Positions 26,401 to 46,822 of a stretch of DNA of 64,000 bases are shown here, in pieces. The stretch is from Lineus longissimus (lineage: Eukaryota; Nemertea; Pilidiophora; Heteronemertea; Lineidae). A program made the translations under genes and the position numbers. The notes beneath the pieces are model-generated. The model searched no databases. It was given only the letters and a program-made list of their open reading frames with translations, and had not been told where the DNA came from. The stretch is from the NCBI RefSeq assembly GCF_910592395.1, contig NC_088318.1, positions 1,488,001-1,552,000 on the forward strand, in the 5' to 3' direction. Position 1 is the stretch's first letter. Each line of letters begins with the position of its first letter.

Positions 26401-26556
26401 CATAATATTTTGATTAACCCATTGTTTCTTTTACTCCAATTCCAGTCGGACATAACGTTCATCTACGTGTCACGAGTGGGGCAAGTTCTACGAGCTGCCT
26501 TTGATGATAGCTTCCCAGATTTGGAAAACGATAATGGGGTGATCAGCAAGCTATGA
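20461..26556 (+). CDS. LONP2: Peroxisomal Lon protease homologue 2
   Basis: ATP-dependent protease and chaperone of the peroxisomal matrix. Sixteen GT-AG exons: 20461-20570, 20958-21048, 21393-21591, 21868-21980, 22241-22393, 22648-22814, 22925-23098, 23258-23443, 23814-23961, 24101-24180, 24400-24632, 24769-25013, 25183-25395, 25733-25927, 26148-26258 and 26446-26556. They total 2,529 nt, or 842 residues (human 852). The N-terminal substrate domain starts [19 protein letters not shown]. The AAA+ module has Walker A GPPGVGKT near residue 376 and Walker [10 protein letters not shown] near 438. The protease domain has the catalytic serine in DGPSAGV (about 730) and lysine in VGGIKEK (about 774). 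The protein ends in SKL, a textbook type-1 peroxisomal targeting signal. That ending and the lack of a presequence separate it from mitochondrial LONP1. Human LONP2 is also on 16q. Confidence 0.98.
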
Positions 26557-26806
26557 AAGAATAGAATTATACAACCAGTCATCGGTCATTTTCTCACTTT
26601 GTTACTCTGTCATTGTGTCAATGCATAAGTTTGCATATACATGTATAGTACAGTGATGAATGAAGAATTCATAAGCCTTGTAGGGTGTTCTTAGAGTCAA
26701 AGTTGAAATCACACATTGTATGAATGCCATTGGCCAAGAATAGAAAGATGATGAATTGGGAACTGTGTTTTGTAAAGTTGTTCTCAAACTATGGTGCTAG
26801 AGGTGT

Positions 26807-26873
26807 AATAAATGTTAATTTATGCAGAATTGTGATAAGACAGCAGCAGTGTAAATTAGTCAATACGAATAAA
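26807..26873 (+). terminator. LONP2 poly(A) signals
   Basis: There are two perfect AATAAA hexamers, at 26807-26812 and 26868-26873, about 250 and 310 nt after the LONP2 stop codon. Either gives a short, ordinary 3' UTR. Confidence 0.6.
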
Positions 26874-27384
26874 ATTAAATCAAAGTGAAATGTATCCCTT
26901 GTTTTTCGTTTTATTTTTCATCTCGTTTATTTTGATGCCAACTAGGGTTACCAAGGTACCAGTATGCTGTATTTCCCGTTTCATTGGATATATTCTCAGG
27001 CAATGGGAACCAAGTTACAACATTGTAGTGTTGGTGCAAACTTGTTGACATCACCATGTAGTGGTACAACCATGGAACTGACTTGTCTAACCAGTACAAA
27101 CCCATTTGGATGGTACAGCCATGTCAATATGCATGGAGGACCAAGTCATCAGCAAGAGGAATTCTCATAGGACCAATCTGGTGGTAGGCCTACAACCATG
27201 GCAAATGCCATACAAGTCCAAACAAGTATTGAGACCATTTGTTACCATTGCATTGCCATGATTGTTCACTAGGAGTTGTGCAACAGGGCACTTCGCTCAA
27301 AACAACCTAGGACCACTTAACTGTTGTCTATGACCATAATCATCGAGGACCATATAACTCAAGAAATCAACTGTCCTGTTTTGC

Positions 27385-27636
27385 AGTGGACTGGTGCCCC
27401 AAGCCAAGGAAACCCTTTTATTGAGTATTGCTAACACTTGGATTGTCGTCATGTCAAAAGGTTCAACAACGGTGACAGCAACTGATGATAAGTACAATGT
27501 ATGGGGATGTTCTAGTTCACTTGCAGAAGAAACCTTATTGAATATCATGTCTCTTATCCAATCTCCAGAGCCGGTGATAAAAGCCCATTTGCTGCATTTT
27601 CCATCCAATCTCCAGAGACAAATGGACAAGAAATAA
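27385..27636 (+). pseudogene. Orphan terminal-exon-like fragment, weak RCC1-repeat resemblance
   Basis: An AG acceptor after CTGTTTT at about 27384 opens a frame of about 83 codons that ends at a TAA within GAAATAAAC. A stop codon and an AATAAA hexamer (27632-27637) therefore coincide, as in some terminal exons. The frame includes GSTTVTATDDKYNVWGCSSS, which faintly resembles an RCC1 repeat such as the ATDD..xxWG segment of NEK9-type kinases. It ends HFPSNLQRQMDKK. I found no upstream exon on this strand between LONP2 and this point. It may be a relic of a moved or retroposed gene, an exon of an unrecognised gene, or chance. The antisense strand is also open for 110 codons, which weakens the case. 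Confidence 0.3.
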
Positions 27637-27670
27637 ACACATCAAGGAAGGAATTATGAATCACAGAAGT

Positions 27671-27676
27671 TTTATT
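27671..27676 (-). terminator. Candidate CCDC113 poly(A) signal
   Basis: AATAAA on the minus strand, about 1.0 kb past the CCDC113 stop. A second hexamer at 28661-28666 is only 26 nt past the stop and would leave almost no 3' UTR, so I favour the distal one. Confidence 0.4.
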
Positions 27677-28691
27677 TACACACATACTTATACATTATTT
27701 TAAGATAAACATATTACTTGTCTCAGTAAGACATTTGGACGGAATGTCAGTCACTTTTCAGACGTCCAGAAGAACAGATGCCTGCCTATCTCCTTGGGAA
27801 GAAGGTCAGACCCGGTGAACCGGTAGATGACACGATAACTGGATCATCCAGAACTTGAGGAGAATGACATCTCTGCATCATACAATCAATAGCAAGTACA
27901 ATGGAACTATCACAGACATACATTCTGAAAAAACGAAGACAAGTCCACAGACCAAATATACATTCGTCTCATCAACCTTTAACATAAACATCAATGTACC
28001 CCGGTAATCATTCCTTCTGAATAAATTAATGACAATTTACTGTTATAAAAGCAACTTGCATAAAATCTCTAATCATGACTTTGTATTTACAAACAGTGTA
28101 GCATGCTGAAAGCTTGTTAACAAATGTTCTCCCCTACTCCGGGACTTTTCTTATTTTGAATAGGGATTGATTTGGACGGTTTCAGTCTACAGACTTGTTA
28201 GCATTGATGAATTAATCAACTAAAAAATCAAATAAAATGCTATGAAATGATGAGTTGTCTTATACAGTCATGTTACTGAATATCATCCATGCATCAATTC
28301 TAAAGAAAATGTCACAAAATGTATCCTTTGTCAAACACAGAGGACAAGAAGGGTCAGCCGTACTTTTCATGCCAGTTGGTTGTCCTACTCACAAGCGCAA
28401 CTGCAAGTCTTGCCTGCTGTAACTGTTAGAATTGGAGGACAACCCCTCCTTCTCTTACTGTTGTCCCAAATGAATGAATATCACAATACAGATGATATTG
28501 GGCGGAGTGATCATTCTATATTTAGTGCTGAATACGTCACAGATGAAAACATGCTGGCATGCATATATATGGATACAACACAAAGTAAACATGGATAATT
28601 TGTGTCAACATCTGGAGATTTCCAAAATGAATAATCCTAACACAACCAGACATGCTCCTTTTTATTCTGAATGAAATGTTTTCTATTGCGA

Positions 28692-31626
28692 TTAGATTGT
28701 TTCAACAGGCCATCCTTGGTTTTGACCGCTTGCTATCTGCATCTGGGTCCACGTCTTCCGGTGAGTTTTCAAGGCCATCTGAAGGAAAAATAAATTGTGG
28801 TCTTCATTAAGCAGAGAAGAGCTGGACAGCACAATCATAACCAGGAAACTTCACCATGCAGACAATAGCCAATGCCGAAATGGGGCAGGCTTATGTCAGA
28901 GGCTGATCTTGAGATGCAAGTCCACCTTGGGTACAAGCCAGAGTTGATAGTCTTCTAAGTTTGAGACTCGATATGCATGACATAAAACTTTTGAGTGAAA
29001 ATAAACAGCCCTTACCTCTGCAATCTCAACCTTGCGCTCCCAACTTTTCACTTTCTTCTGCATCTCATAAAGGTTGGCCTTCTCTCCGACATAATCCATC
29101 ACATCTGGCACACGGTAGTCGGTTAACTGCTGGCGTAATTTACGGTTGATTTTCTCCGCTTTGAAGCGATCCTGCAAAGTCAATTGAAAAGTCGTCAAAC
29201 CCCAAAAACAACAGGTACATATGAGGACACAAAATTTATGGCAGCCTTTGACAGATGAATCTCAATGCCAACCCCATGATGCAAATAGTTATCAGCAAAC
29301 ACTTTAGTTCAATATTCTGCCATAAAAGATAATCTACGCATACACTCAGGCACATGCTATAAAGCAATCAACATATTGGTACTTAGTGGGTTTACATATG
29401 GTATTGGTAAATAATAGAATCACAATATCATTTTTCACGTACCTCCTCAACCAAGTGTGTCTCCGAATCTATTCTGGAGAGAAGATCATTTCTTGATGCA
29501 ATTTCTGATCGCAGACGATCTGATTCCATATTCAGTGTATTAAGCTTTTTCTGAAATGGAAGAAGACAGATGAAACTGATGACCTACCTGTCCAACCTCA
29601 GTAAAAAGAGATCAAACAGTCATGACAAAGCTGGTCTGATGTTGGTCAAGCATGAACCATGCAAATTCTGTCAAACAGTAAGAAGCTGGCAGTTCTGTCA
29701 ACCGATGCAAATCTTCATAACTGGGACCCACCTTGTATGTGTTGAGGACTTGTAGTGTGTTGCCAGCCATGAGTTTGAGACGCAGAAGATCTTGATTTCG
29801 TTCATCGATCTTCTCGAGATACTGACTGTTCTCAATCTTCAACTGGTTGAAATCAACTTCATGTAACACTTCACCCATCTCTTCTTTCTGAAAACACAGA
29901 CAATAGGCAATGGATGAGAAAATTTAATATTCACACTTCTGAAAAGAGAAGTGAGAAGGTCAAGAACAACATAACTGATGATTGGCAGGGAAAAAACGCC
30001 TCAACACAAGTTCTGGTAGGACCATGAGAGTATTTGGGACAGAATGTACCTAAATCTAAGTCCAACAATAAGGTTATTTTGTGGGTTAGATGCCACTTTG
30101 TCCATCAAATGGTTTGTAATGGACAAAATGTGCCTCAAAAAGATATGGTAGGTAGGCTCTTTACAACAGTGGAAATGAACTTTACAACAGTCGTGAAATA
30201 GCTGGCTCAATGATCTTACCTGTTTCAGTTGTAAATGGAGTTTCTTTTTATTGACTTTGAGAGTGGAATTTTTGAGACGAAGCTTTTCAATAAGTGTGTC
30301 CTGAAAAGAGAAATATGTTTCATAAACATCAGGTTACAGGTAACTTTTCATCCCCAAGAAAAGTGACGCAGATACTCGCTTTCATGAATACAAGAAGAAG
30401 GTGCTACAACACACATACTCTTCAAAGTCAAAAGAGTACCGTATAGGATGTTCATCAACATAATCATGCCCTATTTGACTTGTAACTGAAGTCCAACAGC
30501 AAAACTGCTTTTAACACCTTGCAAAAAGTGTAAAAAAGCAAAATCTCTGACACGGGATATTATCTTCCACTTACCCTGGCTCTCAATTTATCCTCAAAAT
30601 ATCTTGTGACTCTCTCAGCTATGACTTTTCCTGTCCTGCTGTTGACTGCTGTTTTTAGGATGTCTCTGTCAAACTCGTAGGCCGACTTTTTGATTTCGGC
30701 CAGTCTCATTTCACTCTCTTCCATAATGGCCTGGAAGATAGAACAATAGAATATAACATGATTGATGTGATTATTCTATCCACTTATCAAAAAACACAAC
30801 ACACAAGTTTGGGCATACCCGATGACGATGTCGATCATGACTTGACTTAGTTTTCAACACTTGACTTAGTTTTCTACAACTAACTTACTTTGAAAACATT
30901 GCACGGAGTCGACCAGGACAATACTTACTCTATACATATCTAAAACCTTCTCTGAATCATCTTTCAGATCTTCAATTTCCTCCCTAAGTTCTTCGATCTC
31001 TCGCTGGGCAATGTCACATTTCTGCTCGGCACTGAGCCTCAGACTTTTGTCTATGTTACTGCTCCGGGACTTTGATCTCTTCCTGCCCACACTGCGGACT
31101 TCATGTGTTGACAACGACGGTGTTGCTGTGACTGCTTGATTAATCCCTGGCACATCTTTAGGTTCAACACGTTTAAGATATTTCTCAAACATTTGGGTCT
31201 CTGCAGCAAGGACTTCATTAGCTCGGCTGAAAAATAAAATTTACATGAAGTTGGACTAACTGTTGGAGTGTGGCCACATTATGATGTCATTACTCTCAAG
31301 ACCCTTGGGTCAACGTGTTGTAGTGGCAGGCCTATCCTAGGCTATAAAGGTACATGTCTGATGGAGATGCTGCAACAACTAGCAAGCCTGCACTGGCTGC
31401 AGGAAGGAACTTAGGAAGCGCATTTTAATTCCTGCAATTGATTTGGCCGCTTAGACACAGTTTTGTGGCAAAACTAGCCATTCCAGCACGTCTATATCAG
31501 AATTACATGATCATACATTGTTTCTTCCAGCAATTGGTACAACTGCTCATCATTTAGATCTTGCAGTGGATCATCCTGGAGCTCATTCATGGACGTATCC
31601 ACACTGATGGTTTCTGATTCCGCCAT
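28692..31626 (-). CDS. CCDC113: CCDC113/CFAP263, ciliary coiled-coil protein
   Basis: Coiled-coil protein of cilia and centriolar satellites, needed for normal motile cilia. Eight exons in transcript order: 31626-31517, 31226-30929, 30730-30575, 30300-30220, 29887-29732, 29550-29443, 29171-29016 and 28778-28692. They total 1,152 nt, or 383 residues (human 377). All phases match. The protein is helical and charged almost throughout. Family signatures are MFEKYLKRVEP, a basic RKRSKSRSS patch, EVDFNQLKIENSQYLEKIDE followed by RNQDLLRLK, GNTLQVLNTYK, and WERKVEIAEMALKTHRKTW near the end. The last exon is short and its final residues are not conserved. The gene is head-to-head with CSNK2A. A YY1-like AAAATGGCGGA overlaps the start codon, and an RFX-like X-box lies just upstream. 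Both suit a ciliary gene with a TATA-less promoter. Confidence 0.96.
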
Positions 31627-32337
31627 TTTGACTCTTCTGCCGTTGCTACGATACGGAGCTTGAAAATAAAAACTTTTTTGAAGCATACATTTTTACACAA
31701 AATTTGCTCTTATTCTAGATGTTGAATGTATTATAAAAGAAGATGACAGTAACATAGTGTAATAATTTTCAGTTTTTAGAATTATTTATTTATTTACCGA
31801 CAGCTAGTGACATCTTTACTTGATTTTTGAACTACGAAATAGGGTGCGAGCCTCGTTTTGACGCGGCGGGACAACGACAGCCGCCATCTTGAGCTGGCCA
31901 AATTTTCGCTACATTACCGATTTAAAGGGCCCAAATAAACAATAAAGGAAGCCATATAAAAGGCCCGAAGTGACACTGTTCCCAAGATAAAAAACAAATA
32001 TACCTTTAAAAAGTTATTATGAGCCAATGACCCTTGTATTTTAGGAGTAATTCTGGTCGTTGTGAGGGATATGTAGCAACTCCGACCCCCACTATCCCCC
32101 GCTGTGCATAGTACAGTGCTACCCTGTACATTGACCAAGTGTGTGGTTGTGTGTGTGTGACGCCGGCACCACCAAAACATTTTACTCTTCAAGACACTTT
32201 CGTCCATACGGTTTGGTCTTCTGCCACTGCAGAGGGCACCTGTTATGCCAGATCTCCTAAGAGGGCATATCGTCAACCTTTTCAAGACAGCTGTGATCTT
32301 TTCAACCGCCAAACTGTGGAAATCGAGCAGCTCGAAA
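31627..32337. promoter_or_regulatory. Head-to-head region between CCDC113 and CSNK2A with X-box and YY1 sites
   Basis: The start codons are 711 bp apart. An X-box-like GTATCGTAGCAAC (minus strand, 31654-31642) lies 16-28 bp upstream of the CCDC113 ATG. It has a perfect RGYAAC right half and a degraded left half. GCCGCCATCTTG at 31880-31891 is a full YY1 consensus on the minus strand and probably marks a TSS. The CSNK2A 5' UTR presumably lies between it and 32337. Confidence 0.55.
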
Positions 32338-40095
<7,758 letters not shown>

Positions 40096-41096
40096 TGTAC
40101 CGCCGCAGAACCTAGTAGAATTTCTCCAAATAAAATATAACAAATCCGATGATATTGTAACAAAATGAACTTCAAATTTTTCTAAATGAAATGATTGTAA
40201 TCTCTCACTTGTTGGGTCACTGAGGGATGCTCGTCATGCGCAATGGATTGCGAGGATCAAGATGTCTCAAAGGAATTCAACAGCATTCGAGTCTGAGATT
40301 GTTCGTTTGGTTCTAAGAAAGACAATCTGTATAGGGCACATTTTGCTATGCTCACAATCTGGCAAGTAGTACGAACCAAGCAAAGAATGATATTAATTGT
40401 GTCCCTCTGTTCTCGTAAATGCTTTTTATACTTCAGTAAATCAGAAAGATATTCAGTTCCTTTCTAAAGAGAGAATTACTGTGATTTCTCACTTTGTGGC
40501 TGATGTGTACACTGGCCAGGTTGTAGATCCAGGGAAATTCAATAAGGGGGCTATGATGTTAACTTGATAGTTGAGTGTGTAGCATATTGGGTTAAAATCG
40601 GTTTTGTAGTGATGGACAACGCAGAAGAAATGGCATTGAAATGAATCTGAAGGTAGCAAGACACAAGTTTGCCGTTGAACGCATTGATACTGGACCATTT
40701 TTACAAAAAGCTAATGACGGTGTTTTGAATTGATGGCATTCAACAAATCTGGAAAATTCGAGAGAGGAGGTTTCAGTCGTCCTACAAGTTGAGTGGTAAA
40801 TGTAGTCCTTTTGGGTGCTAGTAAATGCGTGGAATGAGGAGAGAGGGTACTGGTCATGCCAGCTCAAGTGCTGTGCGATTAAGCAATTTGTCGCTGTGAC
40901 TGGCGACAGTGCCATGACAACATGAGGAGTGTGACCAATCACCGAACGTATTTTAAACACAATAGTGATGTTGTCGTGGCTCCAGTGCAGTTCGCAGTGA
41001 TATCAATTGCTTGTTTGTCTAGCTCTTCAATTCAAATGTTTGGGGTCAAAGACCTGGTATTGTTGTCAAATAGAATGTCAGTGGATGAAATGAACT

Positions 41097-41102
41097 AATA
41101 AA
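41097..41102 (+). terminator. Distal CSNK2A poly(A) signal
   Basis: Perfect AATAAA about 1.0 kb past the stop codon. A proximal AATAAA at 40129-40134 is an alternative, so two 3' UTR lengths are possible. Confidence 0.45.
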
Positions 41103-44100
41103 GTGCAACATTTCATTCATTTATTGGCTTCGACTCTTTCCACTGCAGTAAGTTCCTATAAAATTGCTCCGTGCTGAAAAAGGAACATTCAGCTGCTTGC
41201 CACATTTCGAGGAACTTTCCCCCGCCTGCTAAATTGGTTTTAGAATGTTATTTAGTTGACCATAAGATATGTAAATTATTTCATGTGTATGTATTGTTCT
41301 TCCTGCCACACCATGGCCGGCATATTTTCGGTCGAAAAAAACTGGCCGTACCTGAGTAACAAGTCCTCTTTGCATCAAAAAGATGATTTGTATATTGTTG
41401 TGTGGTGTTGTGGGCGAACTTCTATATCTGAGGCAGACTACTTCACGTGTTATATTATATTATAATCTTGGATCATATTTCAATGGTGGGACTCCTGAAA
41501 TTCAAACTTACTTAATGTGAGCGATGTATCCTGTGAAAGACCTCGTCCTCTGAAATAACATGATGGTGGCAACGTCATCCCAAAACTACCAAATCAAGAT
41601 TTGCATTTCCACTGAGTTGATGGGTTCCTTCATGGTGATAAGCAAGTTATTTCACGCTGCATGTGTATTTGTCTTTTAAGTAGTTTCAGTTTAAAGATTA
41701 TGGATGTGACTGAGACTAATCCTACATCCCTTGGGCTACTTCTTGGTATCCTTAAGAGTGTTATACATAACTTGGCACATTGCGCACTCAATGTGTTAGT
41801 AGATAGACTTCTGAAGATTGCTTCATAGGTCTTGAAATTTTGGAAAATGTTCAGAATCATTGGTAATGAGGTAATATTTTCTAAAGTGTTAACATTTGCT
41901 CTAAAGTTGTCAGGACGTGATGTTGTGTAGCTGCGCGTGTTCCCTGTTGCCTCTCATTATCGTCTGGTCAGACACGTCACTGCTGAGTAATGCCTCTGAA
42001 TCCTCAATCATGCTCAAAGAAAACAATTGGTAGGAGTTGGTCATTTCTGTACGATACTTTGGCATGAAATTAATTTTACTAAATACATTTCTGAATGCAC
42101 CATGGGGACTACCAGTTTTACATAGGGTGAACTACGTGTCAGTACATGAAATTATGCAAACTTCAGGTCTAATTATGTGCTTGAATTTGAAAGGGAACTT
42201 CATCCCTGAAAACAAGTCTGAAGTTTGGATAATTAAACTATTTGTTATTTTGATTAAATTGCTGTAACAAATGTGTCGGTAGTCCTACACGGGTTATTAA
42301 ACTATGTCCTCTGTTATATGGTACCCTCAACTGTTGTATCAGTTCCAAGTGCTAAATTTTCATAACCTCTCTTCTTCATTGTGTAATATTTTCTTAAGTC
42401 CTTAATTTTTATCCGAGCATAGTGGTGTACTCCTTGTTTGTTTGTTTACCTTGGTCGCAGTGATTTAACTTTGTTGTGGATTTGAAGATTTAACGCATTT
42501 GGTTGATGTGAAATGACTAAAACACATCCAGTGGCTAGTCTCGTTATGAGGGATTTGCCATCATATCCCATTCCTAGTGAATGATCAATTTACCAATATT
42601 GCTTGGCAGTTCAATGCATTTAACAACCATAATGAAATCAATTATGTTAATGTAAACACGTAAGAATGAAATGAGCAGTCCTGCTATACTCCAGATGGTG
42701 ACATCATTGGATTTAAGCAAATTACCTATCATGTGGTAGGTTGAAGTGGGCGATGGGTACAAAGAGTAAAATTTGATGTGGATGTTTCTGCTAGACTTGA
42801 TGTTGCCTGAAATGGTTGGATGTGGTTTGTGGGAAGAATTGGTTGAAGTCCTCTGGTTTTCAGGTTTAACTCTTAAGTGAACAAGTACAACACACCTAGT
42901 GAGTGGAAGGTCACTGGTAGCCAATGGGTTTAAATTAGTGCACTTTTGACTTCTCTGTTGATAAATTTCATTGATGTCACTGAATACTTGAAGAGTTAAA
43001 CTGATGCAATATCTTGGGTAAATACAGCATCTTGGTCCTCTTGGGAGTTATTTCATGCTAGATCAAGGTAGCATAATAATTATCATGTCAGCTGTCATTT
43101 ATTTGGTGAACCCTGAATTAAACTTCATTTCAAACTAAGTATTTGTATTTTTGTTCTTCTGTATTGGGATGTCTGAGACAGTTCCAGTGTCCTGTGGGAC
43201 CATCCAAAGAAAACGTCTTGCAGTGAACAAAAGGAGAGCAAAGTAAGACAACAGATGGGAGTCTACTCAACTTGGTCCTCTTCTATTGTATATGCCCCTT
43301 TCAAAATTTGTCCAAAACCAACCCCACCCTACTTCTGAGACCACATGTCGTTTGGGAGAATAGTGTACCAAGGATTCTTTTACGATTAGGCCGCTTTTAT
43401 CCTACATGTAATACTGAACTTCCAGCGGTATTGCCTCCGTTTGGTTTCCTCCCGAATCATACCTTCAGGCTTCACCAACCATTATACGCGCCCCCTGAGG
43501 AAAACACACTTTTAAGAGATTCTTTCCTTCCCGGATATTTTCTCCTAGAACATTTCAAAGTTTTACACTGTAGAAGTAGAAAATGTCCCGCTTGAAATAG
43601 TGTGCAGCCCTATTGTAGTATTCCGACGGATCGAGTAGGTAGGCCCTACAACATAGCTTAGTATCAGGCTATGTGAGACTGATTTTGACATCCGTCAATA
43701 GGCCTAAGCCAAGGCTATACCTTCGAGATGACAGGGCATATTATTGAATCCTTGATCCCCGGACATTCTATCCTAGGACATTTCGAACAAATTCCACAGT
43801 TTTACTGCTTGCACGCACGTGCCTTGACTGACATGGATTTTGGCGGGAATGGGTCCATAAGACAATTTCATAATCAAAGCTCGTTCTGTTGCCTTGTTTC
43901 GTTATGAAGGAATTTACTACGATAAGTTTTTATGAAAGGATTTTGTCGATGAATAGCGATTTGCATTTACTATGGGTTTATGAACTCTATAATTGTACTA
44001 TAACCAATCGTCTGCTAGGGCGGTATCGCCGCCGCGGCAACCTAGTTCGCGCAGAAATCAAACACACTAACTGCGCAACTTCCCGGATATTCAATTACTC

Positions 44101-44304
44101 CCTTCACCGTTTCCAATGACGCGCTGTAGTTCTTTTTCATTACTTGATTAAATGGCTAACGCATGATGTTATACCAAATATGCGGGCAATATGTGGTACG
44201 GTTAAATGTGTTTGATTTAATTTTCATGAATTTTACTTTGCTATTAGGTATTGTAGGAATAGTTACAGTTGTCAGTGGAGACCTATATCAATGCGCGCTG
44301 TGAC

Positions 44305-44320
44305 GTGCCTCCTTGGCAAC
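44305..44320 (+). promoter_or_regulatory. X-box-like RFX site upstream of CFAP20
   Basis: GTGCCTCCTTGGCAAC has a perfect RGYAAC right half (GGCAAC) and a recognisable but imperfect left half. It lies about 130 bp before the CFAP20 ATG. RFX factors drive ciliary genes through such sites in nematodes, flies and vertebrates, so the location fits. The spacing is longer than the classic 0-3 bp if GTGCC is the left half. Confidence 0.4.
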
Positions 44321-44451
44321 AACCATAGATAGATTTGTGCACAATTATTCTACACTTGACGACTTGGCATCGAAGGAGTAGGACCTCTGTCGCTTCGCTC
44401 CGCACAAAGACTCTAACTTTAGTGTGTGTTGAACAATAAAAACTCTTCAAA

Positions 44452-46822
44452 ATGTTTAAAAATACCTTCCAGAGTGGATTCTTATCGATATTATACAGTA
44501 TTGGAAGTAAACCACTGCAAATATGGGATAAACAGGTGAGTTTTTGTCCGATTTCCAACCGTTGTTCCCGAGCGACATTCCGCCATTTGTTTCATGCATG
44601 GTAACAACATGGCGGATGTGATGCCACTCAACCTCCCAATTTTGGGTGTTGTTCTCATAATCCACCATTCGAATTTCCGAAAATATGTGTCCTGCTAGTT
44701 CTATGATATCTAATGTATATGATTAATGTGAAAATTCTTGCTTTATTGTCGTATTTTATGCGTTTTATGCCTAGTAACGGCAGTGCATTTTCTGTTGACA
44801 TGGACAGTTGACTTCCCAGTCTGTCAATGTAAAATGCAATTAGATATTGCAATGTATTATTTCATGTCATGTTTCTGAATGCTATAGCCTACAACAATAC
44901 AATGATTCTAATGACAAAACTCAGTCAGTATTTGTTGGAGTGGTGATTGACATCATGGGATCATACATAACTGTCAAACTCGAGGAGACGGGAGACATAA
45001 CGTAGACCAAAGACAGTCAACTAATGTTGGGCGATCTTGTATAGCTACGCTATGCCACTTTTTGATGGGATGTAAATGGCAATTATCATTGTGCAGAAGT
45101 GGCAATACAATATCGCACAATATCATATCGACTAATTATAATCGTCATGATCATGACTTTGATTTTGACATCTTGTGTCTGCCAACAATGTCTCATTTTT
45201 TGTTGAATTCCCACAGGCATACTTGACACTCTTGTCTTCTCCCTTCTACTTAGTTTTATATTGACTTATGTATTCTTTATATTGTGCATGTACTCAATAT
45301 TATGATTGTTTTCTTTCTTCAGGTTCAAAATGGACACATAAAAAGAATAACGGACAATGACATCCAGTCGCTAGTGTTAGAAATAGTTGGAACAAATGTT
45401 AGGTAAGTTTAAAAAATGATGTTGAACCAAGTTTGATACAGAACACGAGGAGATGATGATCATGAAAGTGGTTCACATTTGGTGTTTCTCAGCATTGAAT
45501 CAGTTACCAGGGGTGCCAGTGATATTTGTTTGAGTCACTCTATTTGTTCTGCTGACCGGTGTTGCAGCAACGACAATGAGTCTTGGTCATAGTATTGATT
45601 GATTTGTATTGATCATCAATTAATCCCAGTGATTAATTATTCAACATCATCCCTTAGTAGTGGTTGCTAAGCATTTACCAATCATAACTTTGGTTGCCTG
45701 TTTGAGTCTTGTTTTGATTCATGTTGTTTGTGACCACTTAAGTTGAAAACATGTTAGTTGTTTTGTTGAGTTTACTCTGCACTGTTGTTTCATTTTATCC
45801 TTTTCTAATGATGTTTTTTATAATTTTTTCAGCACAACATACATCACATGTCCAAGTGAAAAATCAAAAACATTGGCCATAAAGCTCCCTTTCCTTGTTA
45901 TGATAATCAAGAATCTGAAGAAATATTTCACATTTGAAGTTCAGGTATGTATGATGATAATATAAAAAAAGAAGTTAGGAATCTGCTAGAAAAATCCTAG
46001 TCATCTAAGTTTGCTATTTGAATGATGTTGTTATGAACCTTTTAGCCTTTGTAATTGGGTACCAGGGAACCTAATTCAGACAATTATTATCAGATAGGTG
46101 AACTTTCCCATTCATGGGCATAAAACAGTCCACTAGTAAAAGTCATTCCTAGAATTCATCAGATTCTGCCTTATTTCAACATTTATGGAAAACCTCATGT
46201 ATTTCTTTCTGGTTTCAGGTATTAGATGACAAGAGTGTGAGGCGACGATTCCGAGCCAGCAACTACCAAAGTACGACGAGAGTAAAGCCATTCATTTGCA
46301 CAATGCCCATGAGGTTAGATGAAGGTTGGAATCAGATCCAGTTCAACTTGTCAGATTTCACACGCCGTGCATATGGTACTAACTACATTGAAACGCTCAG
46401 AGTGCAGGTAACTATCATTCAAAATTATCAAAAATGTGATCTCTCAATCTTAGACTGCGTCAAATATTCTGTGACTTTGATTGTCAATTTTACACCTGAA
46501 ATGACTGAACAAATTTGTCGTTGTGTACAGTGAAAGTTATTGGAACAGATGCCTGAATGTGCAGGAAATACTGTTAAGAACAGTAGCTACAACTGGTGTT
46601 CACACTAACTTCAGCAGCCCCAATTGTGAACTAGCTAACTATCTTCCTGAAAAGCTGTCTGATTTCCAAACCATGTTGTCCTGATCTTTATCCTCTTCCC
46701 ATTTCTCCTTCCAGATTCATGCCAATTGCCGCATCCGACGAGTGTACTTCTCAGATAGATTGTACTCAGAAGACGAATTACCTGCAGAATTCAAATTATA
46801 TCTACCTGTACAGAAGAAGTAA
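44452..46822 (+). CDS. CFAP20: Cilia- and flagella-associated protein 20
   Basis: Inner-junction protein that joins the A and B tubules of axonemal doublets and supports ciliary stability. Five exons: 44452-44535, 45323-45402, 45833-45944, 46219-46407 and 46715-46822. They total 573 nt, or 190 residues (human 193). The protein is among the most conserved in eukaryotes and reads as family from the first residue ([20 protein letters not shown]). It continues with [20 protein letters not shown], then [40 protein letters not shown] and [20 protein letters not shown], ending LPVQKK. It is co-oriented with CSNK2A. Intron 1 holds an inverted pair of YY1-like motifs (44580-44588 and 44606-44615) around GGTAACAAC, perhaps part of a downstream promoter. 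Confidence 0.98.

Larger units (their letters stand above)
26557..28691. other. Tail-to-tail region between LONP2 and CCDC113
   Basis: LONP2 poly(A) candidates are AATAAA at 26807-26812 and 26868-26873. For CCDC113 on the minus strand the candidates are 27671-27676 and, very close to its stop, 28661-28666. The middle holds an orphan exon-like reading frame at 27385-27636. The rest shows no recognised gene. Confidence 0.5.
40096..44451. other. CSNK2A 3' UTR and spacer to CFAP20
   Basis: AATAAA at 40129-40134 lies only 34 nt past the CSNK2A stop, and another at 41097-41102 would give a 1-kb 3' UTR. The rest is mostly AT-rich spacer. Two related stretches, near 43530 (CCCGGATATTTTCTCCTAGA) and 43757 (CCCGGACATTCTATCCTAGG), each followed by ACATTTC and TTTTAC, look like copies of one decayed repeat. 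From about 43980 the DNA becomes CG-richer, as expected near the CFAP20 promoter. Confidence 0.5.

Noticed and set aside
20461-26556. Mitochondrial LONP1 or a bacterial Lon gene
   Set aside because: The N-terminus lacks a presequence, the sequence follows LONP2 throughout, and the protein ends in SKL. Sixteen introns exclude a bacterial origin.
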